Shown: piece by piece, positions 1 through 11,957 of the stretch
Layout: every line of letters starts with the position of its first letter
Numbering within the stretch: the first letter of the stretch is position 1
Source: Polytrichum commune
Taxonomy: Eukaryota > Streptophyta > Polytrichopsida > Polytrichales > Polytrichaceae
Reading direction: 5' to 3'
Assembly: GCA_950295325.1 (NCBI GenBank)
Contig: OX485807.1
Coordinates: forward strand, 25,079,666 to 25,143,665
DNA length: 64,000 nt
Notes under the pieces: model-generated
What the model saw: only the letters and a program-made list of their open reading frames with translations
Databases searched by the model: none
Told to the model about the DNA's origin: nothing
Made by a program: the position numbers and the translations under genes

Positions 1-1605
1 TACCGGCTCTTATGACTGTATCGACCATTTTTATTTTTTGTTTCATGGTCGCTGGGCATGTTATTAAAAGTTTGTTTTGTTTGGTTAATTTAGCCGTGGT
101 GATGTGCATTTGTGTTTTCCACTGTAATGAAGGAACTAGGTTAATTCCAATGTATACATATGGTTCGTGTTGGCTAAATATGGGTATTTGTTGTTGTCTG
201 AAATTTATATTTGCTTCTTGTAAGTGTATTTTGAAGGCTTGTGGATTTAGTTTTGACTTGTTGGGGCATCCCGTGATCGCGCATTTGGGTATACCTAGGT
301 CCATTCCTGCCCATTCGCAGAACTTGTCTAGTTTGTCTAGTTGTAATTGTAATGATGTTACTTTGTTGGCTAGGATGGCTAAGTCATCGGCATATGCTGC
401 GGAGTTCAACTTAGTGGTAGAGGTTTTGAAGGTATATCCATTGTTTCCCCTTTGTAACCACCGCAAGAGGGGTTCTAGAAAAATAATAAACAAGTATGGG
501 TTTAATGTATCTCCTTGTATGGTTCCTCGTTGTATGGGGATTGGTTGTGTTTTACCAAAGTATTCTCCTATATATGTGATGGTAGATTGTGCGTAGATAT
601 TTCCTATCAATGCTACGGCATCTTGTGGGTAGCCTAGATCTTTCATGATGGTTAGTAATCTAGCGTGATCAATTAAGCCAAAGGCATTTTTTAAGTCTAT
701 ATATAGGATATAGATATCTTGATTTGTGAATTTGACATCTTCAAGTGCTGATATTAGAGTTTGTAGTTGCCTTGACGTACATCTCTCGGCTCGAAATCTT
801 TCTTGGCTGTCATGTAGGATTTGATGTCTTTTTCCATATGTGGCGAGGATACTAGTGAGTGTGCTAGTAAAGAATTTGTATATTGTGTTGGCAAGAGCAA
901 TTGGTCTGTGGTTGTTGAGGCAATATGGGTTGCCTTTCTTATACAGTAGTATGGTAGTACTTGTTTTCTAGGATGTCGGGATGCGTTTTTGTTTATAGCA
1001 ATGGGTAAAAAGGAGAAATAGGAGTGTATGGAAGCGTGGAGGCATGGACTTTAATATGGCATTAGGGATTTTGTCTGGCCCTGGGGTTTTCCCGTTTGCT
1101 AGATTTCGGAGACACATGTCGTACGTTTCTTGGTCTAGGTATGTGTGTAATGGAACATTTGGTTCACCTCTTTTTTCGATAGTATATCCGTCTAGGTCAT
1201 GCCATGGGTATTGCCTAACCCCACATGTGCAGTATTGTGGGTGATCAGGTTGGTAGTGGCATGTGGGGACTGTAGGTTTGTTAATGATAGATTGTTGGGT
1301 ATGAATTTCTTTGGCGATGTCTTCTGGGTTGGTGAGGATGTTATTATATCTATCTATAATGCAGTCTAGTGGGGGTGAATCGTTTTCTTTGAAGACCTTT
1401 TTGTTGATTTTTTTGGGGTTTTTGTCATATAGTTGTTGGTATTTGAATATGGTTTTTTTATTTGTTTTAATGAATATTCCGTTGTGATTTTTCGGGCTTC
1501 TTTTTTGGTTGTTTTTGCCTTGTTGGCTAGATCTTCTATCCAAGTATTGTGTGGTAGTGGGTGTATTGGGGGTGTTGGGAGGGTGCTATGCGTTTGGCTA
1601 TTCAT
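1..1605 (-). pseudogene. LINE reverse transcriptase (5' part broken, 3' end outside window)
   Basis: The reverse transcriptase would copy the element RNA at the nick made by its endonuclease. Visible motifs in order: LANGKTPGPDKIPNAILKSM (finger motif, about 1070-1130), LYKKGNP..NNHRPIAL (about 890-940), YIDLKNAFGLIDH with the motif A aspartate (about 670-710), RGTIQGDTLKPYLFIIF (motif B, about 500-550), AAYADDLAIL with the catalytic YADD (about 370-405), and IGINLVPSLQW (about 135-185). The frame is open from 967 to the edge. At 968-970 a TAG replaces the tryptophan codon expected in the conserved SWK turn before LYKKG. Between about 1400 and 1500 the spacer changes frame in an AT-rich run. 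The polymerase core itself is still well preserved. Confidence 0.9.
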
Positions 1606-1685
1606 TTGTTGAATGATGGGGTGGTCTCGCCAATTCAGGTTATTTTTTGTAATGTATATTATTTTCCAGGTAAGGTGGTATGTGA

Positions 1686-2830
1686 CTAAGTGTTTTTTCC
1701 ATTGTTTTTGGAGTTTCTTTGGAAGGTAGCCTCCTTGTTTAGCAATGTTGTTTGGTAAATTCGGAATTGGTGGTGCACTACATGTTTAATTTCTAGTACT
1801 ATATTAGAAATGCTATTGACGAGGGTTTCGAATGATTCACATACCATTTGCCATTGTATTGTTATCAAGGTCATATTGGTTTTAAGCAATTGTGTAAGTT
1901 CGTTTATTTGGGTTGAATTGGTCTCGAAGAACTGCATGTGAAAGTTTTCTATATTTGACTTTGGTATGGGGTTGAATATTCTTGGGGGTGGTTCCAGTTT
2001 GGGTACTGGTGTTCTGGCTATTAGTGTATTGGGTGGGATATGTAATTGTACGGGTATGTGGTCGGAATTGAGGTTTATATCTTGGTTTGTGGTTGATCTA
2101 TATTGGTTATTGTTTAGGGTGTTTATAAAGAAACCGTCTATTAGGCTATTGTGCGTGTAGTTGTTTCCTCCTTGTCTTGAGAATGTGGAATTTGTTGTAA
2201 CGTATGTTAGATCTAGGTTGTCTGTAAATGCCCTCCATTGATAGTCTTCTGCTTGGGGTGGTATAGTTTGTTGGTCGTTTTGTCTTCCTATGAGTGCTAT
2301 GTCTCGGTTAAAGTCGCCACATAATACATAGGCGTGATTGGGATGTGCATTAATTTGTTCAACTATGGTGGTTTGTATGGTGGGAATGAGGGGTAGATCT
2401 TCATCGTGGGATGGCATATACATGTTTATTAATAGCCATGGTTGGAGGGGTTGGTTTACTATACGTATTATCTGAAGAAAAGGTGATATGTCTGCGGGAG
2501 TGGGTATTTTAGATATGTTACCAGGGTACGCATGGTTATTGTGGATGAGAGTGAGTAGACCGCCTCTGTGATTCTAATGTGTCATTCTTTGTCGTATAGT
2601 ACGTGTGATGTTGTGCGTATTGTTGAAGAAGAGTTTGTATTGTGGGAAGATGTTTTGAATGTATTTGGTGGATTTTATGGCAGTAAGTTTGGTTTCTTGT
2701 ATAGTTATGGCTGTTGGGGGGTATCGGTAGTGGGTTAGTAGCTCGTGGAGGCATGGCATTGCCGTGTTGAGTGACGCGGCATTCCATGTTATGATGTATG
2801 TTTCTTGGCTTGTGGGTGTTATTGGTATAG
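1686..2830 (-). pseudogene. LINE AP-type endonuclease domain (exonuclease-endonuclease-phosphatase fold)
   Basis: This domain would nick target DNA for target-primed reverse transcription. Motifs on the minus strand: ITWNAASLNTA (about 2765-2800, with the conserved N), IQETKL with the catalytic glutamate (about 2685-2705), GGLLTLIHN (about 2545-2570), INMYMPS (about 2400-2430), GDFNRD (about 2305-2320), and SDHIPVQL with the terminal D-H pair (about 2040-2065). One frame spans all of this except for a TAG at 2574-2576 after RQRMTH. Upstream of about 2830 the frame differs from the one that carries the 2A-like motif, so there is a frameshift. The catalytic residues remain, which suggests moderate age. 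Confidence 0.85.
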
Positions 2831-3142
2831 GTGATAGTATTTGGTTGTGTACTATCGGGGGAAGGGGTAGGGTATGTGTATTCTGTGATAGGTTCTGTGC
2901 ATCTTAATACTTCTATAAGTAATTGTTGGGGTACGTATGGGAACGTGTCCTGTAGGTCCTGAAGATTGGGTGGTATGACGTGTCGGTGTATATAGGCATA
3001 TAGCTGATGGTGTATTGTGTTTGGGAGAGATATTTTATCTTGATGTGTAGACATGAGTTGTGTATATGGGTGCGGGGTTTCAACATGTCTTTTTGGCGGA
3101 TTAGGTAAATTTGCCATTTTTTCTAATATTTGTGCGGCCCAA

Positions 3143-3916
3143 TTAGGCGTTGGTTGGTTGTTGTAGGTATGCATTGCAATCTTTGGTGGAGGGGCTCATT
3201 GTTACAATTAGGGCGTATATTAGTCTAGGGGGTGGGTGGTTGGTATTTTGTTGTATTTTGTTGTGTAAGTGTGGGAGTGAGGATGCAACTTGTTCGTGGA
3301 GGGGGTGTGTATTTTGGAATAATGGTTTGAAGTTAGTGGCTAGGTGTTGGTATTCTGGTTGTAGCTTTATAGTGCTAGGTATAAAGTAGGTTGAGTATCG
3401 TCTATTATGAGCGGTTGGATGATTTTGTATTATATTAGGCATTGGGCCGGGATGAGGTTCAATGTCTCCACAACACAATAATGCTAATTGATTAATAAAG
3501 TGATATCCTAGGTATTGTTTTACTTTTGATTTTCGTTTGTTTATTTTATAGTATGTTATTAATATGTATTTACTTGTAGTGAATATATTAGGTAGGGCAT
3601 GTATTATTTTCTGAGATTGTGTAGGGAGGTAGTGTGTGAATTTGGTTTATTTGTGTATAGTCCGTGTGATTGTATTAAAAGTTTGTTGAAAGGTGTGATA
3701 GTGTGGAAAAGTCTTTTGTTTGGTTTTGTGGCAAGGCCGATAGGCTGAGCCCATTTGGTGTTGTGTGTGCCATATTATAGGGGGTTTTGCAAGGTGTAGA
3801 TTAAAGTATGTGAGTTGTTCTTGTGTATGGTTGAAAGTGTAATGTTGTTTTTCCCGTATGTTAGGATAGTGGTTTAATATTTGGTCTTTGATTTTGATTG
3901 TAAGTTTAACTATCAA
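3143..3916 (-). pseudogene. LINE N-terminal segment with 2A-like motif
   Basis: One minus-strand frame runs from about 3916 to 3143, broken once by a TAA at 3647-3649. It encodes a basic, lysine-rich stretch, then LALLCCGDIEPHPGP at about 3443-3490, then a proline/asparagine-rich linker towards the endonuclease. GDIExxPGP matches the D(V/I)ExNPGP ribosome-skipping 2A motif, except that the Asn before PGP is His here. 2A-like sequences at this position are known from LINEs of several animals and trypanosomes. Whether the progenitor had a functional 2A (H being a late mutation) cannot be told from one copy. Confidence 0.65.
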
Positions 3917-4549
3917 TTTGTGTATATTACATATTGTTTTGATTATGTTTTGTCTTTTTATTGTAATGTAGGTTTGTTTGTATTATGTGTGTTTGCATAA
4001 CAACAACTTGAATACCCTATCCAAAGAGTGTGAGAGGAGACACGGTGAGAGGGTTTCCAATATGGGGTGGCTACTATGAGCCATAAGACAAGAGCAAAGA
4101 TAGTTGCATATGCAACCTTCATATTTCCTCCTAACTTGACAAAAAAGAAATTGCTATGTGACTACTTGTTGTGTGTGTGCACTTAAATCTATGTGCAATG
4201 AGTGGTTAGGGGTCTTATCTGGGATGGGGTTTTATCGCACAGTGATCCTCCAGCAGCTTGACTTCTGTTGTGCCTCCAGTAGCTCCAAAGTTGATCACAC
4301 TTCCGCAGCAACTTTTGTTTGCTTACAACTACTCAAAAATGTAGGGGCAGCTTCTTAGGCGATCATACTTGTACAAAGAGGGTACATGCAACTTCTAGCT
4401 GGTCTCCCTTCGATGAAGCAAAAGTGTGCGGGGAGCTCTTTGGCACTCTAACTTTGTCTCACTTCGGCGTACATAGAGTGTGCATGTAACTTTTAGCTGG
4501 TCTCCCTTCGGTGAAGCAAAAAGTTTGCGGGCAGCTTTCAATTGCCCAG
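3917..4549. other. Non-coding, nothing recognised
   Basis: AT-rich DNA beyond the LINE leader, passing into CT-rich sequence. The phrase AGCTGGTCTCCCTTCG(A/G)TGAAGCAAAA occurs twice, about 4398-4424 and 4496-4522, so a roughly 100-bp duplication is present. No gene, RNA or clear transposon end was seen. Confidence 0.5.
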
Positions 4550-4785
4550 CTTCGTTGCTCCGCAGCCTCAGCTTTACTTCTCCACGGCCTCAGCTTCACT
4601 TTCGTAGCATAGTTCACAGCCTCAGCTTTTTCTCCGCAGCCTCGGCTTCAAATTCCTCACCTTTCGCAGCAGAGTTCTTCTTCTCCGCAGCCTCGGCTTA
4701 AAACTCTTCACCTTTCGCAGTAGAGTTCTTCTTCTCCGCAGCCTCGGCTTAAAAGTCTTCTCCTTTTGCAGCAGAGTTCCGCATA
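4550..4785. repeat. 51-bp tandem repeat (CTCCGCAGCCTCGGCTT phrase)
   Basis: The phrase TCTCCGCAGCCTCGGCTT recurs at about 4632, 4682 and 4733, followed each time by a TCTTCACCTTTCGCAG(C/T)AGAGTT-like stretch. That makes a period of about 51 bp with three good copies and degenerate, shortened copies upstream from about 4550. The reading frames it creates are low complexity and I do not treat them as genes. Confidence 0.75.
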
Positions 4786-6101
4786 ATACTAAGTCTATAG
4801 CCTCCTGAGTTTCGATTTTGTTGAGGTAACAACAGATCTTCGGGTCTGAGTCCTCCTGCCTTCTCCGTAGTCAACTACGCAATGTGTCTGAGTTATCAGT
4901 AGCCTTCCTGATCTCTTGCATAGTCTCTGCCTTTACCGAGGAGGGAAGTATAAGGCTGGGGCTGGACAGTGGTTCCGATTTGCAGGAAATTCCGATCTAT
5001 GAATTTGCTTGGTCAGTGTGATCTAAGTTCACTCAATCCAAACTTTCCACTTTCTTTGTACTCTAAGGGCCTGATCTCAAGGGATCCGGGAGTGACGATC
5101 CCTTTAATCTCTGTAGCAACTAGTCTCAATAATTTTCAGCGACGTCTAATCACAGTAGTAACTTCTACTATTGGTAGCAATCTAACAGTAATGTCACTCA
5201 GTCAGATCTGTGAGAGGGGACGATCCTAGATCTATTGGCAACTTATCTATCACCACTTCGGTATCAGCGGCACTTCAGTGTTCGGCGACGCCAGCAGGCT
5301 TCAGTATCAGCTTCAGTACAAGCAGGTCGGCAGCTTCAGTATCAGCAGGTCGACTACAGATGGACTTCGGGGAAAGAAGTAACCTTCGATATCGGTAGGC
5401 AACTTCAGATAGATTGCAGGGAAGCGAGCAGAGATAGATCTCTCCTGTGATCGCAGTAGGGTTTCGGTGGCGCAAGCAGCACTAGTTCGGTGGTGGCAGC
5501 AGTAGGATTTTGGTGGCGTAGGCAGCACGAGTTCGTTGGTAATGGCAGGTCGGGTGCAGATCTGGTATAGATGTCTTCTAAGGCTTCGGTGGAGTGCGGC
5601 TCTGGTGAGAATGAGAAGACAGCGAGACTGGGTATTGCATGCGGCAGCGGTAGCTTCTTTATATTGTTGAGTGTGGGTTCCGCGGTGATAGGGTTTTGGT
5701 GCAGGGTGCCCTTTCCACTGCTGAGAAGGTGGGTGGCTGGGGAGATGCGAGGAGCAACACTTTGCCGCTTCAACTCTGTCCCTCCCCAAGCCTCCAGCAG
5801 CCTTTCGGCGCTTCAAGGGTTGCCCGACACCTCTTTCCCTCCTATTTCATTCGCTCACAGCTTCGCCATGAAGGCCCCAACTAGTGCAACCTAATCATCG
5901 AGATCAAAGCACTCTTATCGGGGTAACACATATCGAGGGTGGACTGTGTGACCTCGATTTTGATTTGCTAACCACCTAGTATTGATCGCTTTTGTTATAT
6001 CCTAGGAGAATTAGGCTAGTGAGAAAAAGTAACCACTTAAGACCCATCTACCTTATTGTTGAAAATTTATTTACATGAATCAAAAAGAGTCTAGTACTAG
6101 G
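4786..6101. other. Non-coding with short diffuse repeats
   Basis: No recognisable coding region. Between about 5260 and 5560 short phrases such as GGCAGCTTCAGTATCAGCAGGTCG and GGTGGC(G)..AGCAGCA..AGTTCG recur in loosely tandem fashion, producing overlapping open frames on both strands that look like repeat by-products. The GC-richer segment from 4800 to 5900 differs in composition from its AT-rich surroundings and may be LTR-derived, but I found no LTR ends. Confidence 0.4.
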
Positions 6102-6573
6102 CTACATCATTTATGGTATTTAGTGTCACATGTGTAATAGTGTCCCTTACCCTATGTTGAGGCTTATGCTAGGTTATACTAATGATCAACAATTTCACCA
6201 TTGGTGTCACCTTATGACACTTGGCATTGAAATGCGCTTCCTAATATCTTTGCATGGGTATGACTTTAATAATGTTATATGAGGTGTATGCCTATGTAAC
6301 AATGTTACAATGGTCTACAAGTTGACTAAAAGTATACACAAATAACACTTCACATTAGTATGCTCTTGCATATTAAAATATAAACACATAACACTTGTCA
6401 TGATCCCAATGCCCTATACTAAATGTCATAATGTAAGTATTTTTTTCGCTTAAAAAGTTACTCATTTTGACAAATATTGACAATTAGCAAACATGATGCT
6501 TTGAGACCTCTAAGCATCTAGTTTAGGCCTTCACAAATAGCATGAGTGACACTAAATACCATAAACGGTGTAG
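6102..6573. mobile_element. MITE-like element with about 28-bp inverted ends
   Basis: The left end (6102-6129) reads CTACATCATTTATGGTATTT followed by AGTGTCAC. The right end (6546-6573), reverse-complemented, reads CTACACCGTTTATGGTATTT followed by AGTGTCAC. The roughly 28-bp ends therefore match with two mismatches, and the 472-bp interior is AT-rich and non-coding. This is the form of a non-autonomous DNA transposon. No target-site duplication could be fixed, so superfamily is open. A related end (GTGACACTAAATATCATTACCGGTGT without its partner) occurs near 57220. Confidence 0.6.
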
Positions 6574-7277
6574 TTCAAATACAACAAGGTCTAAAAGATA
6601 CATATTTGTTGAAATCCTCAGGAACGAGACAGATTGTTCAAAATGAGGAGTCAGGACATGACATTGAAAAGGGCACAAGGTCTCTTCTGAAATGGCACAT
6701 TGATTCCTATGGTTGTGGACATAGTCCTAATAACCTTTGTGAAATGAGGAATTTCAACTGAACAAGAAGGTTAAAGTGCAGTATAAAGCTTGTAAAGTAC
6801 TTGAAATTGTCACAAAACCATCATCATAAAACCACCATAAAGTACTGTGCAATAGTATGTCAAAGCAATGGGAGAGAATTGCAAATTTTAAACTGCAACA
6901 TGAACCGCAAGGATTTGTTGGGAAAGAAAAGGCATTCAAATATGTATCCATGTGCCTGAAACAGTCTCACCAAGAACTTGAGGTGCACAAGGATAGGGCT
7001 CTCTACTTTATATTTGCAGTTTCATGTTTGTCAAGCCAGGTATATTCAAGTGCTAAGCAGCAAAAATTACATGAGAAACACCCCAAACCCATTCCTGGTT
7101 GTTGATGTTTCTTGAAAAACCTAGTGCTAGCAAGAGTTTGGTCAGCTAACTTAATATAAATAAATAATGTCCTATTATATTAGGACTGCTGAAAAATGAT
7201 GCAAAAAGTGAAAAAATGAATTCCTGTTGGTGCACCTAGAATGGGTGAAGAATTTTGATCACTTTTTTTGCAGCAGA
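6574..7277. other. Downstream flank of the TrmJ-like gene; nothing else recognised
   Basis: About 700 bp between the MITE and the stop codon of the methyltransferase gene. Two short open frames here have no recognisable features. On the minus strand the part nearest 7277 must include the 3' UTR of the methyltransferase transcript. Confidence 0.4.
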
Positions 7278-10200
7278 TCATGTGTCCACCTTACAACTGC
7301 TTGACTTTTGTTGCTCTTGAGAGACCTGTATTTTCGAGGCAATTCTCTCAACCATGGTAAGAAACCCATGCAAGAACCCAACTTCTCTGAGTGATGGGCC
7401 TGTTCTCAACAACATCCTGCGCACATGGACAAGCATCCTTTTTTGCATCTTGTAGTTGGGGAGTCCCAGAAGTGCAGTGACATGGTTACAAGTTTGTAAC
7501 ACTAGTTCCCATCGCCTCATCAAATTCTCCACTGCACCAACTGATGCAGTTCCTGATGTTAACAACCAGATTCAAGACAAATTAATACAAAATTTGAGCA
7601 AAGTACGACATGCCACTGTTCTATTGGTTTGAACCTCTACAGAATTCCATGTGTCACCTTAAAACATCAGCACTTTGGCACCAAAGTACACTCAGTTGCC
7701 TTTCCGAAGAAAAGCAGTACCAGATAGCAAAAGCAAATGCTAGTCAGCCTTTGACAATTCAGTGCCAGTTTATGATGGGTTTCTACATGTGAGAATAAAA
7801 CATTCTTGGTTTGAACTTCGATGTGCCCATCAATATCAACAGAGAAGCCAAAAGTATTGCACCCATAGAAGAGTGTAAAACACACTGTAAAGTTACTACC
7901 AACCGACAATATTGTGTTATCAAGTAAAAAGGTTTGGCAAATCGAGCAACTGTAGCTACAGTGAGAATATTTTGACTTGCAAAAAGACTTTGACATGAGC
8001 AGCAGCTGTGAGTGACCCAGACTGCATGCAGAGTAATAGGAATACTTGAGGTTAACCCTTGATATCCCGTACAACCAGAATCTGGTTCCATCACTTTTGA
8101 GGTGTTGCTTTACTGAGTGCAAACAGCCTAAGATTATTTGAAGCAAAAAAAGCATCTACAACGATCTGGTGGACATCAAAATGTTGCTGAGTCTGACCTA
8201 GAGATGCAGTCTAATGTTCACCCTTCACAAACTATGTCTCCACATCATAGTTTACAGTACATCTCTGTTCTAAAGTGGACTCCTTGGGCGTTTAGGGGTT
8301 AGTACCCATTAAATGACCACTCCACAGAAAAATGGGCCTGGAGAAAAATGTATATTTACCTATTGGCAGATTGGTAACTTGCAATCAAAGACAAATGTGA
8401 GTACATGACCTGTGCAAACCCACATTTCATAATAAGGGCAGAAGAATGAGGTCGTATGCATGACTGACCTGGTAAGGTCTTAAAAGCTGTTGACCGTGGG
8501 GGAAAATATAAAGAAGGATCTCGGCATTCTCCTTGGGGAATTTTCTCATAGAGTCGAGACAGCACCACAGCCACTGCGTGACTAAGATCTGGTGAAGCAG
8601 TTTTGTGGTGTCTTGGGTCAGCTCAAACAGAAATCTGACTTCCCGCAGTATGGTCACAGGAAAAACAGTATAGAGAATTCACCAACAATAGATTATCTTA
8701 TGACACTCGTAGACAGGATGTGTCCAGCTTTTAAAGCATTCACCAGAAAGGAGGAGAAACAAGCCTAGCTCAATTAAATTATGACTTGTTTCATCCCTGA
8801 AAAGGCTGTTTTGGTACTGATTATCTCATGGAATTGGTGGCAATAAAGTTATCCTCTAACTCAACATGACTTTTGCATACAACACATTCCATGTTCAGTA
8901 AGATGTTGGTGCATAATTGGAGGTAGTGTGGGGATCTGAATGCAGAACATTCTATATTGGTTCATTGACAGTCAAACTCATTTTGGCATCCCCAGAGGTG
9001 CTAAATGGAGTTTGACCCTTAATGAACCGAAATAGGATGCTCTTCATTCAAATTCAATTACTACCTCTGAGCATGCATTATTGAAAAGTGGAAAGAAATT
9101 GTAGATATGTTGTATGCAAACAACCAATGGATAATTATAGGGGGCCAAATCCACACAAGAAGTCCCATTGAGTTTAAGAATACCTTTAATGGCAAAAAGG
9201 TTTAAATTGTTGATGTGCTAAAAAGTAAGATCCTACTAAACGTACACCAAAATGAACAACCTTAGGTATCCTGCTACAAGGAGATAAGGGAGGTCCTCTT
9301 ACTTAGAGAACCTGCTCCATGGCTTGAAGGAATGGTGCAGACATGTGTACATTGCAATAACTCTGTGCTGGTAAGCCCTCGATCCTCGCGTCCAAAAACA
9401 AGCTGGCAGATATCAGCAAAATTATATGTCACTCTTGGAAATTTGGAGAAAGGTGCATATGGAAGGCAATGTAACAGCATATACAAAGAATAAAGCTGAA
9501 ATCCAATGTAAGTCAAACTACACACCGCAAGGTTGAGGGATTTGATTGATCCTGGGATATGCAAGTCTGAGAGCTGTGTGTTCGGAATTCGAAGTCCTCC
9601 ACTGCGACGTGAGAATCCAACAGCCTGTTGTCAATCACCTGCTTAGCTTCAGCCTTTTTGTGTCAGCTGTAAGGCCAAGGGTGCAAAAACTTTCACTTTA
9701 CACATTGAGTGTATCTACTATTTTTAGAATGATAAACCTTAGATTTTCCTTGTTAACAATTGAAAGGGGACTTCAATGCACCAAAGTATGCTTGAGTTGA
9801 ATTCCATATGCCAAAAGTTCATCATAGAGCTCAAAGTTTGATTGGTAGATGACCCAAAACAAACATGGCAGCCTGAAGGTGGTGGACATTCTCAAAAACA
9901 ATGAGCACCTATAGTGCAAGATTTCAGGGTGTTGGCTTTAGCGCCCTCTACCTTACGTAGTGAGCAGCCAAAGCAGAGGGAAGCCAAAGAAGAGGGAAGT
10001 CTTTAAATACCATGGAGCAGTTTTGAAGGGCTTCCCCAAGAGTATCTACAACATGTACATGTCCAAGTTTGGCTTGCGAGGAAGAATTTGCTGCCATGGT
10101 ATGAGCTTCAACACCTTTATAATCACATGATGGATTCACCTGAAAAAAACATGTATTGACAACATTAAATCATCATATTATTAATGCATATAAGATATGA

Positions 10201-11957
10201 TATAGTGTCCTACCCTTCACTCAAAGTAAGTCTACTTCCAGTAAGAACTCGATTTGTATTTAATGCAATCAAGATTGTCATACTGTTACATAAATCCTCC
10301 TCCATGGGTTTGGAAAGTTGTCACATGGTTACATGCAAATATCCGTTGGCTGAGGAGAAGAAAAACGTGATATGCATGTGAACCCTGAATTCCACAAGGT
10401 AATATTCCTGGTGTGTAAATCGCAAGTGCAAGCTACAAGGTTGAACAGACTCCCCATGTTCAGGATGAACTATGGCACTTGACATAACATCGAAATCATG
10501 AAATAGGGTGGCTGAAACCCATGGGAACTCCGAGATAAGCCACATAAGCCGACATTGGGCTCAGATGGATGACCTTTACCACCTATAGTCCACCCAATCG
10601 TAGTGGGGGTAGTCAGGTGAACCGGACACTTTCAGCCCTTCATGTGGAAATATAGGGGCTTGCCCTTGGGACAGGCCAGCTTGTCCACGCCCGCTCAAGG
10701 TGTTCACCTTTAAAAAGAGGTAGCAGGCTTCAGGAGCCGTCTAGTTCTCGTGATGCATGTTTCGGGACTACGTATAGACTAGGACCAACTCAAAGATGAA
10801 GCAACACCATAATCCACGCTGGTGGCAACATCAGAGCCATCTTTCTTGCTTTATTTCTTTCTTGAAGTCATATATCACATCTCCAGGAGTCATTGCTGCA
10901 TATATGGACTCCCTTGCTGACATCAAAAAGTTCATATGCTTTAACAAATCTCTTTCTCTGTTTGCTCTATGGAACACACTGCACAAATCTCACGAATGAA
11001 TCTGAAGGCTCCAGCATCTATGTCAATCAGAAGACTACGATATCGCAGTAAAGAAGAGGTTGGTAAGGCTCATACCAGCCACAAATCATTGCAGTCTGCC
11101 AGGTTTCCCGTACCCATCCACCCACCCAACATCACCACAACTGATAAGTAAAGGCCACTCTCGGGATCGTCAAGGAGAGCTGTAATTGCCTATCCAGAGA
11201 GGATACGAAGGGCTCAACGACATTTCCAATATAATTCGGTGCTTAATCGGTAAAGTTGCGGATTACAGTTACACATTCACTTGCATCACGCTGAATACTT
11301 CACCAGCAAGCATTTAAGACTCAATGATGCAACAAGTTTCTCACTCTCTGCATTACGATTCGATCTCCCCCTCTGCGGGTAATTGTGCAAAAACAATGAT
11401 CAAATAGTGGACAGAGCCAGAAAACTATGAACCGGTACGTTGTCGCCACCGCGCCGCCACAAAAAGGACATTTTCTTCACTCAAGCTAAATTTTTTTTCC
11501 AACCCTCTAAAACCCTCCCCATAATCAAGAATTGACCGTCAAAGGATCTCAAAGGCTTATCTCTCTCTCAAACCATCGGTTGGCAAAAAATTGCATTTTA
11601 TGACATGTATATATATGCACTTTATGTGTGAGATGAGACCAAACACTTTGAAAGCTGGTTATGGAGGTAATCATTTTACACAATGAGCATAGGAGTTGCT
11701 CTGAGGCAGTTGTGCATTCAAACATCCCACATTCTGCTGCAAACAAGGGAATTTTTGAACAAATTCGAGTGATGCTCACCAAAATTTGCAGCCACTCGAC
11801 ATACGGATCCGACATTGCCTGCGTGCTGAGGACTGACCAATACCACCCGGACGCCCTCCAGGGCACATTGCATCACATGGCCGGCTGATGATTGCGGTGC
11901 TACGGAGGCAAAGAATCTCCTCCGTTGCATCGACGTAGCAGCTCTCCACCATCCCAT
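7278..11957 (-). CDS. SpoU/TrmH-family (TrmJ-type) RNA 2'-O-methyltransferase, seven exons
   Basis: Predicted SAM-dependent ribose 2'-O-methyltransferase of the SPOUT superfamily acting on tRNA or rRNA. My exon model, in transcription order: 11957-11780, 11095-11076 (20 nt), 10139-10011, 9624-9526, 9402-9303, 8588-8469, 7552-7278. All introns are GT-AG and all phases agree, giving about 306 aa. SPOUT motifs: VLVSPQHAGNVGSVCR (residues 39-54), DLWLVNPS across the microexon, VVDTLGEAL, LVFGREDRGLT (143-153, motif 2) and IPSS..GSLNLSHAVAVVL (166-185, motif 3). The tail, LMRRWE...HVRRMLLR..L....FLHGFL, resembles the TrmJ C-terminal helices. The arginine-rich N-terminus (about 35 aa) looks like an organelle presequence, more mitochondrial than plastid. 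Family assignment is firm; the RNA substrate is not known. Confidence 0.88.
11076..11095 (-). other. 20-nt microexon of the TrmJ-like gene
   Basis: Flanked by CTGGCAG on the acceptor side and GTATGAG on the donor side. It completes the split codon at the end of exon 1 and adds six codons, CNDLWL. This restores the LWLVNP phrase that TrmJ proteins carry at this point and brings exon 3 into phase 0. No other short segment between 10140 and 11779 that I inspected satisfies frame, splice sites and homology together. Confidence 0.8.

Larger units (their letters stand above)
1..3916 (-). mobile_element. Decayed LINE (non-LTR retrotransposon), runs off left edge
   Basis: Read on the minus strand from about 3916 down to 1, the order is a lysine-rich leader with a 2A-like motif, an AP-type endonuclease, a spacer, and a reverse transcriptase truncated by the window edge. 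This is the usual order of an ORF2-type LINE polyprotein. The frame is broken by several in-frame stops (near 3647, 2574 and 968) and by at least two frameshifts, so the copy is dead. The right boundary is only approximate: no target-site duplication was found. Clade is uncertain. The 2A-like motif and single long polyprotein recall CR1/L2/Rex-type or other 2A-bearing LINEs rather than typical plant L1, but I could not build a tree. Confidence 0.88.

Noticed and set aside
12-596. 194-aa plus-strand frame
   Set aside because: Antisense of the LINE reverse transcriptase core.
5313-5894. Overlapping open frames on both strands
   Set aside because: Low-complexity Ser/Ala/Gln stretches in a repeat-rich block, no recognisable domain or splice context.
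7667-8155. 162-aa cysteine-rich minus-strand frame
   Set aside because: Lies wholly within the last intron of the TrmJ-like gene and shows no conserved motif.
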